A stretch of 64,000 nucleotides of DNA from an uncultured Bacteroides sp. (lineage in GTDB: Bacteria > Bacteroidota > Bacteroidia > Bacteroidales > UBA932). Shown here one piece after another: positions 1-6,925 of this stretch. The number at the start of each line of letters is the position of its first letter. Position 1 is the stretch's first letter. The notes below the pieces were generated by a model, which saw only the letters and a program-made list of their open reading frames with translations, was not told the origin of the DNA and ran no database searches. The translations under genes were made by a program, and so were the position numbers. The stretch lies in the NCBI GenBank assembly GCA_945874355.1, contig CAMCGB010000003.1, positions 1-64,000 on the forward strand. Reading direction: 5' to 3'.

Positions 1-79
1 GGAACACCTCGGCATCATCCTTTTCAAGGTTAAGGCTGATGAAGGAGTCGAATTCTGCCATAATTTCACGTTTGTACAT
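1..79 (-). CDS. Partial CDS, N-terminus of unknown protein
   Basis: The complement of 79-77 is ATG and opens a frame running off the left edge, giving 26 residues beginning MYKREIMAEFDSF. An acidic cytosolic-looking N-terminus with no signal peptide is all that can be seen. A TATATTTG box lies about 20 bp upstream, which supports this start. It is divergent from the isomerase-like gene at 454. I do not recognise the family from so short a piece. Confidence 0.55.
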   Translation of the reverse strand, partial: MYKREIMAEFDSFISLNLEKDDAEVF

Positions 80-99
80 AATTGCTCCTGTTACAGAGG

Positions 100-132
100 C
101 AAATATACAAAACTTTCCAAATTTATAGGCAA
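100..132 (-). promoter_or_regulatory. Promoter of the left-edge gene
   Basis: On the minus strand TATATTTG (complement of 100-107) matches the Bacteroidetes -7 consensus TAnnTTTG. A TTG (complement of 130-132) sits 22 bp further upstream as a possible -33 element. Distance to the ATG at 79 fits a short leader. Confidence 0.55.
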
Positions 133-144
133 TTTACTAATAGA

Positions 145-290
145 ACTCAAGTTTCGCATGTGCGAAACATTTAGGAGAAGGGTAACGTATATCAGTTTTG
201 TGCGTGGGCAAAAGTTTCGCAAGAGCGCACAAGGCTATCATTAACAAACAGTTTTATGCTTGCGAAACTTGAGTAATAGAATTTACCAAT
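145..290. repeat. Structured intergenic element, copy 1
   Basis: Bounded by a perfect 14-bp inverted repeat, ACTCAAGTTTCGCA (145-158) and its complement (261-274). The 9-mer AGTTTCGCA or its complement occurs four times in alternating orientation (150-158, 161-168 with one base short, 213-221, 261-269). The first pair forms a perfect palindrome at 151-168. TTGTGCG (198-204) can pair with CGCACAA (226-232). A second copy lies at 62564-62756 and shares the blocks ATTTAGG, GGGTnACGT, TTGTGCGTGGGC, ACAAGG and the right end GCGAAACTTGAGTA. Both copies lie between divergent genes. It encodes no protein. Confidence 0.75.
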
Positions 291-366
291 TTAATATGCA
301 ACTCAGGAACTAAATTTGCTCAAATGATATGCAAACTTGTACGATTGGTAATCAGCTATGAAGTCC

Positions 367-387
367 TGCGCACAGATGATGTGCGCA
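367..387. promoter_or_regulatory. Inverted repeat, candidate operator
   Basis: TGCGCACA (367-374) and TGTGCGCA (380-387) form a perfect 8-bp inverted repeat around a 5-bp spacer. It lies just upstream of the -33 region of the isomerase-like gene, where an activator would bind. The operator role is inferred from position and symmetry. Confidence 0.45.
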
Positions 388-402
388 TAATAATCTGCAG
401 GA

Positions 403-435
403 TTTGCGGTTTGTTCGCCGGAAATATTAAATTTG
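403..435 (+). promoter_or_regulatory. Promoter of the isomerase-like gene
   Basis: TAAATTTG at 428-435 matches the -7 box TAnnTTTG. TTTG at 403-406 is placed 21 bp upstream as the -33 element. The expected start of transcription is near 441, giving a leader of roughly a dozen bases before the ATG at 454. Confidence 0.6.
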
Positions 436-453
436 CAGAAACAATAATGGGTT

Positions 454-1686
454 ATGAACATAGCACTATATACCCTGACATCATCTCTTCACGACAGGAA
501 TGCCGTGGATGCCCTTTCACTTGAGTTTCTCTCGGCAATAGAGGCAATTCTCGGATATAAGTTCGATTTCAAGGGTGGTGATTTTTCCTCATACGGCCAA
601 AGCGACCTGGATGTCATCTTCATCAGGACTGGAGGCTCCGAGGGGCTTTTCAAACAGGTCTTCCCTACCCTTTCAGGCAACATACTGCTCCTGACCTCGG
701 GCAAGAGCAACTCTCTGGCCGCATCGCTGGAGATACTTTCCTTCCTTAACCAGAACGGGCGCAGGGGCGAGGTCCTTCACGGAAGCGCAAAGTACATCGC
801 CGGGAGGATTGAGACCCTCGCAAGGGTGAGCCGAGCAAGGAAGGAACTCCGGGGACAGAGGCTCGGCATCATCGGGAAGCCGTCCGACTGGCTCATCGCG
901 AGCCAGCCCGACAAGCAGGCCGTGAAAGATAAGTTGGGAATTGAACTCATCGACATAGACATCAGGGAACTCATTGACTTGGCCAAGGATGCTTCCTGCA
1001 CTACTCTGCCCGAAACGGCATCCGACATTGTCGCAGGCCTCCGCAGGGATGCTCCGGAAGCCGTGAGGAAGTATGTGGAGGGTGCCATCAACATCTATGT
1101 GGCACTCAAATCACTGGTTGTAGAATATGGCCTTTCCGGACTTACCTTACGCTGCTTCGACCTTCTGGATGCCCTCGGGAACACCGGCTGCCTCGCTCTC
1201 GCCCTCCTCAATTCCGAAGGAATCCCGTCATCCTGCGAGGGTGATGTGCCTGCCCTCCTCTCGATGGCAATCGGCAACGCCCTTACGGGGAGGAGCGGAT
1301 TTCAGGCAAACCCGTCTCAGATTGATCCGAGCGCTGGTACGATGTTGCTTGCGCACTGCACAGTGCCGTTCAATATGGTGGAGAATTACTCCTACAACAC
1401 CCATTTCGAATCGGGAATTGGAGTCGCCGTCCACGGAGATATGGCCGAAGGCGATGTCACCATTTTCAAGACCTCGGCAGACCTCGGGCGTATGTTCTGC
1501 GAGGAGGCAACCCTCATTGAGAACCAGTACGGGCGCGACTTGTGCCGCACTCAGGTACTCCTCCGGATGAAGAATCCTGGAGTCCTCACGGACTATTTCC
1601 TCAAGAACCCTATCGGGAATCACCACATCGTCTTCAGCGGAAAGCATAAGGAGCTATTTGAGGAGTTCATGAAACAAGAAAACTAG
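454..1686 (+). CDS. L-fucose/arabinose isomerase-like protein
   Basis: A 410-residue cytosolic protein resembling the FucI/AraA ketol-isomerase fold, which interconverts aldoses and ketoses using a divalent metal. The N-terminal half is an alpha/beta region. The C-terminal half carries CEGD (261-264), equivalent to the acidic metal-binding segment of FucI-like proteins, and HC (301-302), a candidate metal ligand. Shorter than classical FucI (about 590 residues), so it belongs to a compact subfamily whose substrate I cannot name. Start chosen at 454 because the -7 box lies 19 bp upstream. Its stop overlaps the GTG of the next gene by one base, suggesting an operon. Confidence 0.7.
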   Translation: MNIALYTLTSSLHDRNAVDALSLEFLSAIEAILGYKFDFKGGDFSSYGQSDLDVIFIRTGGSEGLFKQVFPTLSGNILLLTSGKSNSLAASLEILSFLNQNGRRGEVLHGSAKYIAGRIETLARVSRARKELRGQRLGIIGKPSDWLIASQPDKQAVKDKLGIELIDIDIRELIDLAKDASCTTLPETASDIVAGLRRDAPEAVRKYVEGAINIYVALKSLVVEYGLSGLTLRCFDLLDALGNTGCLALALLNSEGIPSSCEGDVPALLSMAIGNALTGRSGFQANPSQIDPSAGTMLLAHCTVPFNMVENYSYNTHFESGIGVAVHGDMAEGDVTIFKTSADLGRMFCEEATLIENQYGRDLCRTQVLLRMKNPGVLTDYFLKNPIGNHHIVFSGKHKELFEEFMKQEN

Positions 1687-2225
1687 TGAGTAATTGGCAG
1701 ATAATGAGAAAGGAAAGCAGGCAGATGAGTGCCGAGTGGGCACTGGAGGTGTTCGACAAGGCACCATACATAACGGTCAGCATGGCAGGTTCGGACGGCA
1801 ATCCCTACGGCTTGCCTCTGTCTCTTGTGCGTACCGATGAGAAGACTTTCTGGTTCCACTGTGCCACTGAAGGGAAGAAACTGGACATCCTCAAGGCCAA
1901 CCCGAGGGTGTTTCTTTCAGCCGTCACCAAGTGCAGGCCCCTCAGAGGCCCGAAGGACGGCAGCTTCACGCTGGAATTCCAGTCGGCTACAGCCGTCGGG
2001 ATGGCGGAGGTCATAGAGGATGAGAGTACAAAGCGGGAGGCCCTGAGGGCAATATGCCAACGCTTCCTCCCGCAGCAGATGGACGGGTTCGAGCAGGCGG
2101 CGGCAAGAAGCCTTCACAGGACCGCAGTAGTGAGGATCACTCTCACGGAGCCTCCGGTCGGCAAGCGCAAGCAATATGACACCAACGGCGACGAGATGAA
2201 ATACGGAAGAATGCATCAAGGCTAA
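1686..2225 (+). CDS. Pyridoxamine 5-phosphate oxidase-like flavoprotein, NimA-type
   Basis: A 179-residue split-barrel FMN-binding protein of the PNPOx/Nim superfamily, some members of which reduce nitroimidazoles. MSAEWALEVFDKAPY followed by the strand pattern SMAGSDGNPYGLPLSLV and FHCATEGKKLD is typical of that family. The GTG at 1686 overlaps the previous stop; ATGs at 1704 and 1725 are alternatives, but residues 4-14 align with the start of NimA-like proteins, so the longer form is kept. Co-transcribed with the isomerase-like gene. Oddity: the final codons and stop lie inside a repeated glutaredoxin fragment, so this 3-prime end is a recombination junction. Actual nitroimidazole activity is not implied. 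Confidence 0.72.
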   Translation: MSNWQIMRKESRQMSAEWALEVFDKAPYITVSMAGSDGNPYGLPLSLVRTDEKTFWFHCATEGKKLDILKANPRVFLSAVTKCRPLRGPKDGSFTLEFQSATAVGMAEVIEDESTKREALRAICQRFLPQQMDGFEQAAARSLHRTAVVRITLTEPPVGKRKQYDTNGDEMKYGRMHQG

Positions 2226-2349
2226 CGGGTCCATCGGAATACCTTGCTTCGTGTCTGAAGACGGACAGATTAGTTTCGATACTGGAACATTCATCCCTGA
2301 AGAGTTTCCGTCAGGGGCAGCTTGCAGTATTGACGGGAAAGGGTGCTGA
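2220..2349 (+). pseudogene. 3-prime fragment of a glutaredoxin-like gene
   Basis: About 130 bp, close to 90 percent identical to 10120-10249, the 3-prime end of the intact glutaredoxin-like gene. It encodes ANGSIGIPCFVSEDGQISFD and continues to the same C-terminus and TGA. Similarity starts near 2220 and stops a few bases after the TGA, so the CPDC active-site half and the start are missing. It has no start of its own and is not expected to make a product. Confidence 0.85.
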
Positions 2350-2451
2350 GATACAAGGGGCGTCATCTTAACTTTTGTAATTAAGATTGCAGAGATTTTT
2401 ACCAGTATCGAAGAAAATTTTATATCTTGCGAAAATAATCCAGATGTTACT

Positions 2452-2679
2452 ATGGTGGACGGATATCCCGTAAGGGACAAAATCGAATATATCATTGCGT
2501 TTATCAATGAATTTGGAAAGCGGTTCGGTCTTACCGACTCGCAGGCATATCGATATCTGAATACATACGGGGCCATTAAAAACATAGACAAACACTACGG
2601 AGCCCTTCACACTCAGGATTTCCGTGGCAATGTAGAGGACGTGGCAACATATTGCCGTAGAATGGGAGGACAGTTGTGA
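2452..2679 (+). CDS. DUF3791 domain protein, putative antitoxin partner
   Basis: A 75-residue, all-helical small protein (IEYIIAFINEFGKRFGLTDS, then AYRYLNTYGAIKNIDKHY) matching the DUF3791 pattern. Such proteins are usually encoded just before DUF3990 proteins, and the TGATG overlap with the next frame supports translational coupling. By position it may restrain or deliver the ADP-ribosyltransferase-like partner, but no biochemical role is visible. The alternative is that it acts with the third gene as part of a three-component module. The ATG at 2452 is the only reasonable start. Confidence 0.75.
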   Translation: MVDGYPVRDKIEYIIAFINEFGKRFGLTDSQAYRYLNTYGAIKNIDKHYGALHTQDFRGNVEDVATYCRRMGGQL

Positions 2680-3155
2680 TGATACTTTACCATGGTTCAA
2701 ATGTCCCCATTGATGTAATAGACCTTTCTAAATCCCGTCCGGGCAAGGCCTTCGGTAAGGGTTTCTATTTGTCGGCCGATGAAAACTAGGCCATTGAGAT
2801 GGCAGAAAGTAAAGTGGCTTTCCTTGGAGGCGAACCTGTTGTCACTTCATTTGAGTTTGATGAGTCCATCCTATCATCAAATATCTTGAAGGTCAAGATG
2901 TTTGAAAGTTATACTGAAGAGTGGGCTCATTTTGTATATGATAACCGTGAAAATTTCACTGACACGCCTATTCATAAATACGACATCATTTATGGACCTA
3001 TAGCCAATGATAGGGTTGGTGCGCAGATTCGCAATTACAAGAACGGTAACATTAATCTCGATGAATTGATGAACCGCATCAAGTATCTGAAAGGTATCAC
3101 GTTCCAGTACTATTTTGGGACAGAAGCCGCAATTAATACACTCAGGAAACTATGA
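2679..3155 (+). pseudogene. DUF3990 ADP-ribosyltransferase-like protein with an in-frame amber stop
   Basis: The frame opens at ATG 2679 with ILYHGSN and GKGFYLSADEN, the His and Tyr motifs expected at the start of an ADP-ribosyltransferase fold. It meets TAG at 2787-2789 (codon 37) and is open again to the TGA at 3153-3155, about 158 codons in all. The residue lost is probably Gln (CAG to TAG), since related proteins read N-Q-A at this point; that is inference. Downstream sequence, including KYDIIYGPIANDRVG, looks intact, so the break is recent or the stop is read through. Restart at ATG 2799 would lack the N-terminal motifs. It overlaps both neighbours. Confidence 0.8.
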
Positions 3156-3370
3156 GCGAGAATTTTCAGTTCTTGAAAGAAGGACTTATTGCCGATTTGG
3201 TAGGCCGCTTGATGTCGGACTACAATTTTGATATGGAGAAAGCTCTTGATATCGTGTATTCTTCCGATACAATCCAAAAACTTTCGGATCCTGCTACGGG
3301 ACTTTATAAGGAAGGTCCGGCGTACGTATATTCGTTCCTTCAGGACGAGTTGATAAGAGGGAAGCTATAA
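3152..3370 (+). CDS. Small partner protein of the DUF3791/DUF3990 module
   Basis: A 72-residue helical protein (LIADLVGRLMSDYNFDMEKA, then DPATGLYKEGPAYVYSFLQD). Its ATG overlaps the end of the DUF3990 frame by 4 bp, so the three frames are one operon. Similar small proteins commonly follow DUF3990 genes; their function is not known to me. The gene is intact although the middle gene is interrupted. It could be an antitoxin or a substrate-binding subunit. Confidence 0.7.
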   Translation: MSENFQFLKEGLIADLVGRLMSDYNFDMEKALDIVYSSDTIQKLSDPATGLYKEGPAYVYSFLQDELIRGKL

Positions 3371-3517
3371 CGCTAGGATTAACGATTATTCTTCTAATTC
3401 TCAAAATAACCTTTCTCAAAGCATAACGGAAATGGAACTTTGAGTCTACAGTATCCCCTACCTTCAGATTGGCATAACTTAGTATATTAGCGATGTAGTA
3501 CTCACAAGTTTGATGAT

Positions 3518-3862
3518 GCGATAATGAAGATAGAGGAAGCAATACTATATGTCCTTGCAGAACGCAACGGGGGCCTTCGCACGGAGCAGATTGCGGAAAT
3601 CATCAACCGCAAGAAGCTGCATGTGCGCAAGGACGGACAGCCGGTGACGTCTGCCCAAGTTTATGCCGTGGCGATGCGCTTCCCGGACACCTTCGTCAAA
3701 GCTGAAGGCCGGATAATGCTGATGATTTGAGAGGCAGATGAAGCAGCAGATTCCCAATATCATCACGCTGACCAGGGTGCCGATGTCGGTAGCCCTGCTA
3801 TTCATTCTGCCGCTGTTGCTCCAATTGGAGAGCATTAAAGTCCCCTCCTTAATCCTGACCTG
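3518..3862. repeat. 345-bp direct repeat, left copy
   Basis: Matches 5542-5886 over 345 bp with one difference seen (AGC versus AAC in the second small gene, Ser versus Asn). It contains a complete 68-codon winged-helix-like gene and the first 40-odd codons of a CDP-alcohol phosphatidyltransferase-like frame. The left boundary follows GATGAT and the right boundary is at CTGACCTG. The offset between copies is exactly 2024 bp. Confidence 0.92.
3524..3730 (+). CDS. Small winged-helix-like protein, copy 1
   Basis: A 68-residue protein identical to the one at 5548-5754. EEAILYVLAERNGGLRTEQI, IAEIINRKKL and QPVTSAQVYAVAMRFPDTF have the helix spacing of a HARE-type or similar winged-helix domain, with a basic segment (HVRKDG) that could contact DNA. 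DNA binding is inferred from pattern only. It lies wholly inside the left direct repeat and is followed after 7 bp by a truncated phosphatidyltransferase-like frame. Confidence 0.65.
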   Translation: MKIEEAILYVLAERNGGLRTEQIAEIINRKKLHVRKDGQPVTSAQVYAVAMRFPDTFVKAEGRIMLMI

Positions 3863-3926
3863 TTTGATTGTTTTGACGGCTAAATTTCATATATTTGCAA
3901 AATATACTAACAAACGCAGAGCATAG
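3738..3926 (+). pseudogene. Truncated CDP-alcohol phosphatidyltransferase-like fragment, copy 1
   Basis: The first 42 codons (IPNIITLTRVPMSVALLFIL, then a second hydrophobic stretch) resemble the N-terminus of PgsA-type CDP-alcohol phosphatidyltransferases. The catalytic DGxxAR...GxxxD region is missing. The frame leaves the direct repeat at 3862 and runs into the Fic promoter before stopping at 3926. It may still make a 62-residue membrane peptide, but the enzyme is not encoded. Confidence 0.6.
3868..3897 (+). promoter_or_regulatory. Promoter of the Fic gene
   Basis: TATATTTG at 3890-3897 matches the -7 box, with TTG at 3868-3870 at 19 bp spacing. It begins six bases after the end of the left direct repeat, so the cassette carries its own promoter. 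Expected transcription start is near 3904, which rules out translation starts upstream. The leader to 3984 holds paired short repeats (ATATACTAA at about 3903 and 3974, TAAACTAAT at about 3928 and 3952), candidate operator sites. Confidence 0.65.
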
Positions 3927-3984
3927 TAAACTAATTTCATCTACACGGGATAAACTAATAGTAGATAAACATAATATACTAATT

Positions 3985-5514
3985 ATGGCGACGATACAGG
4001 AAAAGTTAGCAGAGTCAATGGCGGTACTCAAGGCGTATCAAGATGAACATGGCGAAAACTTGGTTATCCGAGGCGTCGATGTGCTGGGGCGTACGCATAC
4101 AGAACGTCTTGTCAGCAGCGGATATCTGCAAATGGTCATCAAGGGGTGGTATATTCCCTCCTCTCCCGGGAGTGAAGGGGACTCAACTGTATGGTATGTG
4201 TCATACTGGTCATTTGTAGCAACTTATCTTGACAGCAAGTTCGGTGACAGATGGTGCCTTTCTCCAGAATTGTCGTTGTACTTCCATAGCGGGAAGAGCG
4301 TTATTCCCAAGCAATTGATTGTACGTAGTGAAACGGCCACGAACAATATTATACAACTTCCTTTTGGTACCTCCATCCTTGACATCAAGGCATCTGTACC
4401 ATCTACAATTGAACGAGAACCACGATATGGTGTGAGGCTTTATCCATTGCCGCTGGCTCTGCTGTTGGCCGGCCCGGATTATTACCGGAAGTGCTCACTG
4501 GAGGCGCGAACTTGCCTATCTTCGCTTCGGGATGTCTCTCCCATCATATCGGCAGCCATTGATGGCGGACACAGTACCCGTGCAGGAAGAGTGGCCGGAG
4601 CCCTTCGCTCCATAGGCCGCAATGAAATGGCGGACGCCTTGTTGTCCACAATGAAGCATGTCGGTTATAAATTGACGGAAGAGAACCCGTTTGAAGATGA
4701 TGTACGGATAGGTACTTTTGCCCCTTCTCCTTATGCATCCCGGATTCGGCTGATGTGGATGAAGATGAGGGATGTCGTCTTATCTTCTTTGAGTGCTTCC
4801 AGCATTATACCTGAGCAGCAGGAGCCGGCCAGCATTCTTGCAATGATGGATGCGACTTATATCAAAGACAGTTATAACTCGTTGTCCATCGAGGGGTACA
4901 AGATTACTGAAGGCTTGCTGGAAAAGGTACGGAGCGGCAATTGGGATCCAAAGAATGACGAGCAGGACAAGGAACGGAAGAATGCATTGGCTGCACGCGG
5001 CTATTATCAGGCATACCAGATGCTGAGAGAGTCCATCGCATCTGTTTTCGAGGGAAAGCCAGCAGCAGAGATGTATGTCAAGGATCATCAAGGATGGCAT
5101 TTCCAACTGTTTGAGCCTTGCATAAGGGCGGGCATCCTCAAGGCCTCCGATTTGGTTGGATATAGGACACACCAGGTTTATATCAGGAATTCCATGCACG
5201 TTCCACTTAATCCTGATGCCGTATTGGATGCCATGACAGCACTCTCCTCATTGATGAAGGAAGAAGAAAATGCTTTTGTAAGGGCAGTCCTGGGGCATTT
5301 CTTCTTCGTGTACATTCATCCTTACATGGATGGCAACGGCAGAACTGCCCGATTTGTGATGAACAGCCAGTTTGTCACCGGCGGCTATCCCTGGGTGGTA
5401 GTACCCGTAGAGCGTCGGAATGAATATATGTCCTCTCTGGAAAAGGCCAGCGTGGAAGACAATATTGAGCCATTTGTGCAGTTCATCGTTTCGTTAATCA
5501 CAAGCTTAGCTTGA
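3985..5514 (+). CDS. Fic AMPylase with N-terminal AbiEi-like winged helix
   Basis: A 509-residue protein. Residues 1-60 (VLGRTHTERLVSSGYLQMVI, then KGWYIP) look like the winged helix of AbiEi-type antitoxins, followed by an AbiEi-like core. The C-terminal half is a Fic domain with HPYMDGNGRTAR from residue 445, keeping the catalytic His and the acidic, Asn and Arg residues needed for AMP transfer from ATP. SLSIEG (299-304) matches the class II inhibitory motif [S/T]xxxE[G/N], so activity is probably self-restrained. The frame is open from 3895, but that lies within the promoter; ATG 3985 is the likely start. It is the only gene in the unique segment between the direct repeats. Role: regulator, toxin or defence effector; not resolved. 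Confidence 0.88.
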   Translation: MATIQEKLAESMAVLKAYQDEHGENLVIRGVDVLGRTHTERLVSSGYLQMVIKGWYIPSSPGSEGDSTVWYVSYWSFVATYLDSKFGDRWCLSPELSLYFHSGKSVIPKQLIVRSETATNNIIQLPFGTSILDIKASVPSTIEREPRYGVRLYPLPLALLLAGPDYYRKCSLEARTCLSSLRDVSPIISAAIDGGHSTRAGRVAGALRSIGRNEMADALLSTMKHVGYKLTEENPFEDDVRIGTFAPSPYASRIRLMWMKMRDVVLSSLSASSIIPEQQEPASILAMMDATYIKDSYNSLSIEGYKITEGLLEKVRSGNWDPKNDEQDKERKNALAARGYYQAYQMLRESIASVFEGKPAAEMYVKDHQGWHFQLFEPCIRAGILKASDLVGYRTHQVYIRNSMHVPLNPDAVLDAMTALSSLMKEEENAFVRAVLGHFFFVYIHPYMDGNGRTARFVMNSQFVTGGYPWVVVPVERRNEYMSSLEKASVEDNIEPFVQFIVSLITSLA

Positions 5515-5541
5515 GGTGGGAATCAAAGAATTCGTAAAGGG

Positions 5542-5886
5542 GCGATAATGAAGATAGAGGAAGCAATACTATATGTCCTTGCAGAACGCAACGGGGGCCT
5601 TCGCACGGAGCAGATTGCGGAAATCATCAACCGCAAGAAGCTGCATGTGCGCAAGGACGGACAGCCGGTGACGTCTGCCCAAGTTTATGCCGTGGCGATG
5701 CGCTTCCCGGACACCTTCGTCAAAGCTGAAGGCCGGATAATGCTGATGATTTGAGAGGCAGATGAAGCAGCAGATTCCCAATATCATCACGCTGACCAGG
5801 GTGCCGATGTCGGTAGCCCTGCTATTCATTCTGCCGCTGTTGCTCCAATTGGAGAACATTAAAGTCCCCTCCTTAATCCTGACCTG
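5542..5886. repeat. 345-bp direct repeat, right copy
   Basis: Same sequence as 3518-3862 with one substitution. It starts 28 bp after the Fic stop codon. After 5886 the right copy continues into different sequence from the left copy, giving a junction on each side of the Fic gene. Confidence 0.92.
5548..5754 (+). CDS. Small winged-helix-like protein, copy 2
   Basis: Identical in all 68 residues to the protein at 3524-3730. This copy sits beside the WYL regulator gene. Perfect identity means the duplication is very recent or the copies are being converted. No separate promoter box is evident, so it may be read through from the Fic gene. Confidence 0.65.
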   Translation: MKIEEAILYVLAERNGGLRTEQIAEIINRKKLHVRKDGQPVTSAQVYAVAMRFPDTFVKAEGRIMLMI

Positions 5887-5962
5887 CATCCTGGCCATCA
5901 TCTCCGCAATAAAGGAGGGACATCTGATAAGGACTGAAGATAATGGTAGCAGAAGCTTATAA
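5762..5962 (+). pseudogene. Truncated CDP-alcohol phosphatidyltransferase-like fragment, copy 2
   Basis: Shares the first 42 codons with the left copy (one Ser to Asn change), then reads ILAIISAIKEGHLI and stops at 5962, 66 codons in total. As in copy 1 the catalytic core of the enzyme is absent. The tail may be the original continuation after a deletion or frameshift. A short hydrophobic peptide could be made, but no enzyme. Confidence 0.55.
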
Positions 5963-5975
5963 GACCATACTGCCA

Positions 5976-6004
5976 TATTTTTGCGGTAAGGATGCTTATA
6001 TTTG
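5976..6004 (+). promoter_or_regulatory. Promoter of the WYL/exonuclease pair
   Basis: Two boxes fit TAnnTTTG: TATTTTTG at 5976-5983 and TATATTTG at 5997-6004. The second gives a leader of about 20 bases to ATG 6032. Neither has an obvious -33 TTG at ideal spacing. Confidence 0.5.
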
Positions 6005-6031
6005 CATCGAAACAATAAAGTGGACGCTATT

Positions 6032-6925
6032 ATGGCAAAGAACTTTTTCAAAAGATACATCTGGCTGGTGGACCTGCTGAGCCGCAGGGGGTACATCTCG
6101 CTCCAGGAAATCAGCGACGAATGGAGGAAGAGCCCCCTGAACGACACTCACGCTCCCCTCTCCGAGAGAACATTCTTCAACCACAGAGATGCGATTTTCG
6201 ACATCTTCGGCATTGAAATCAGGAACGACAGGTCGCTCGGGTTCTATATAGCCGGCTCCGATATGGACGGAAATACCACAGGAGAATGGATGCTTCACAC
6301 CTTGTGTCTCAACAATGTCCTGCAGGAGAATGCGGACATGAAGAGCCGCATCCTGATCGAGAAAGCCCCGTCGAGCGAGAAGTTCCTCACGGAGGTCATA
6401 AGCGCGATGCGGGCAGGCAAGGTCATCAGCCTGACCTACAAAAGTTACTACCGCCCCGAGCCCAGCACTTTCAATGTCAGGCCATATTGCGTCAAATACT
6501 TCAAACAGAGGTGGTATATGCTTGGGGACTCTGACCTCAATCTGCGCGTCTACTCCCTCGACCGCTTCGTGGATATGGAGGAACTGGACCAGACATTCGA
6601 GATTCCCGAGGAGTTCGATGCCGAAAGGTACTTCAGCAATTATTTCGGTGTCATAATCGGAGACAAGGGAGCTGAAGATGTCGTCATCAAGGTCGAAGAT
6701 TCGCAAGCAGCCTATTTCCGTTCAGTTCCCAAGCACCACAGCCAGAAGGAGATAGAGCCGATTGACGGGTGGCCGGCGTTCACCTACCACCTCGCTCCGA
6801 CCTACGACTTCATGCAGGAACTTCTCTCCCACGGGGCATCCGTAGAAGTGCTATCTCCAGAGTGGTTCCGCAATGAAATGGCCGACACGGCCGCGACAAT
6901 GTACAGAATATACGAGAAGAAATGA
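6032..6925 (+). CDS. WYL-domain transcriptional regulator
   Basis: A 297-residue protein with an N-terminal winged-helix segment (WLVDLLSRRGYISLQEISDE) and a central WYL domain (GKVISLTYKSYYRPEPSTFN, RPYCVKYFKQRWYMLG, then LRVYSLDRFVDMEEL) that in relatives senses ligands or nucleic acid. A C-terminal WCX-like extension follows. WYL regulators often control defence or DNA-damage genes. ATG 6032 is chosen over the open frame from 6002 because the earlier codons lie in the -7 box. Its last codons overlap the exonuclease gene by 4 bp, so the two are translationally coupled. Confidence 0.88.
   Translation: MAKNFFKRYIWLVDLLSRRGYISLQEISDEWRKSPLNDTHAPLSERTFFNHRDAIFDIFGIEIRNDRSLGFYIAGSDMDGNTTGEWMLHTLCLNNVLQENADMKSRILIEKAPSSEKFLTEVISAMRAGKVISLTYKSYYRPEPSTFNVRPYCVKYFKQRWYMLGDSDLNLRVYSLDRFVDMEELDQTFEIPEEFDAERYFSNYFGVIIGDKGAEDVVIKVEDSQAAYFRSVPKHHSQKEIEPIDGWPAFTYHLAPTYDFMQELLSHGASVEVLSPEWFRNEMADTAATMYRIYEKK

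Noticed and set aside
324..524. 66-codon frame overlapping the start of the isomerase-like gene
   Set aside because: It contains the promoter and operator of the real gene and has no recognisable protein features.
3895..3984. Longer N-terminus for the Fic gene
   Set aside because: These codons begin inside the TATATTTG -7 box and cover the predicted leader.
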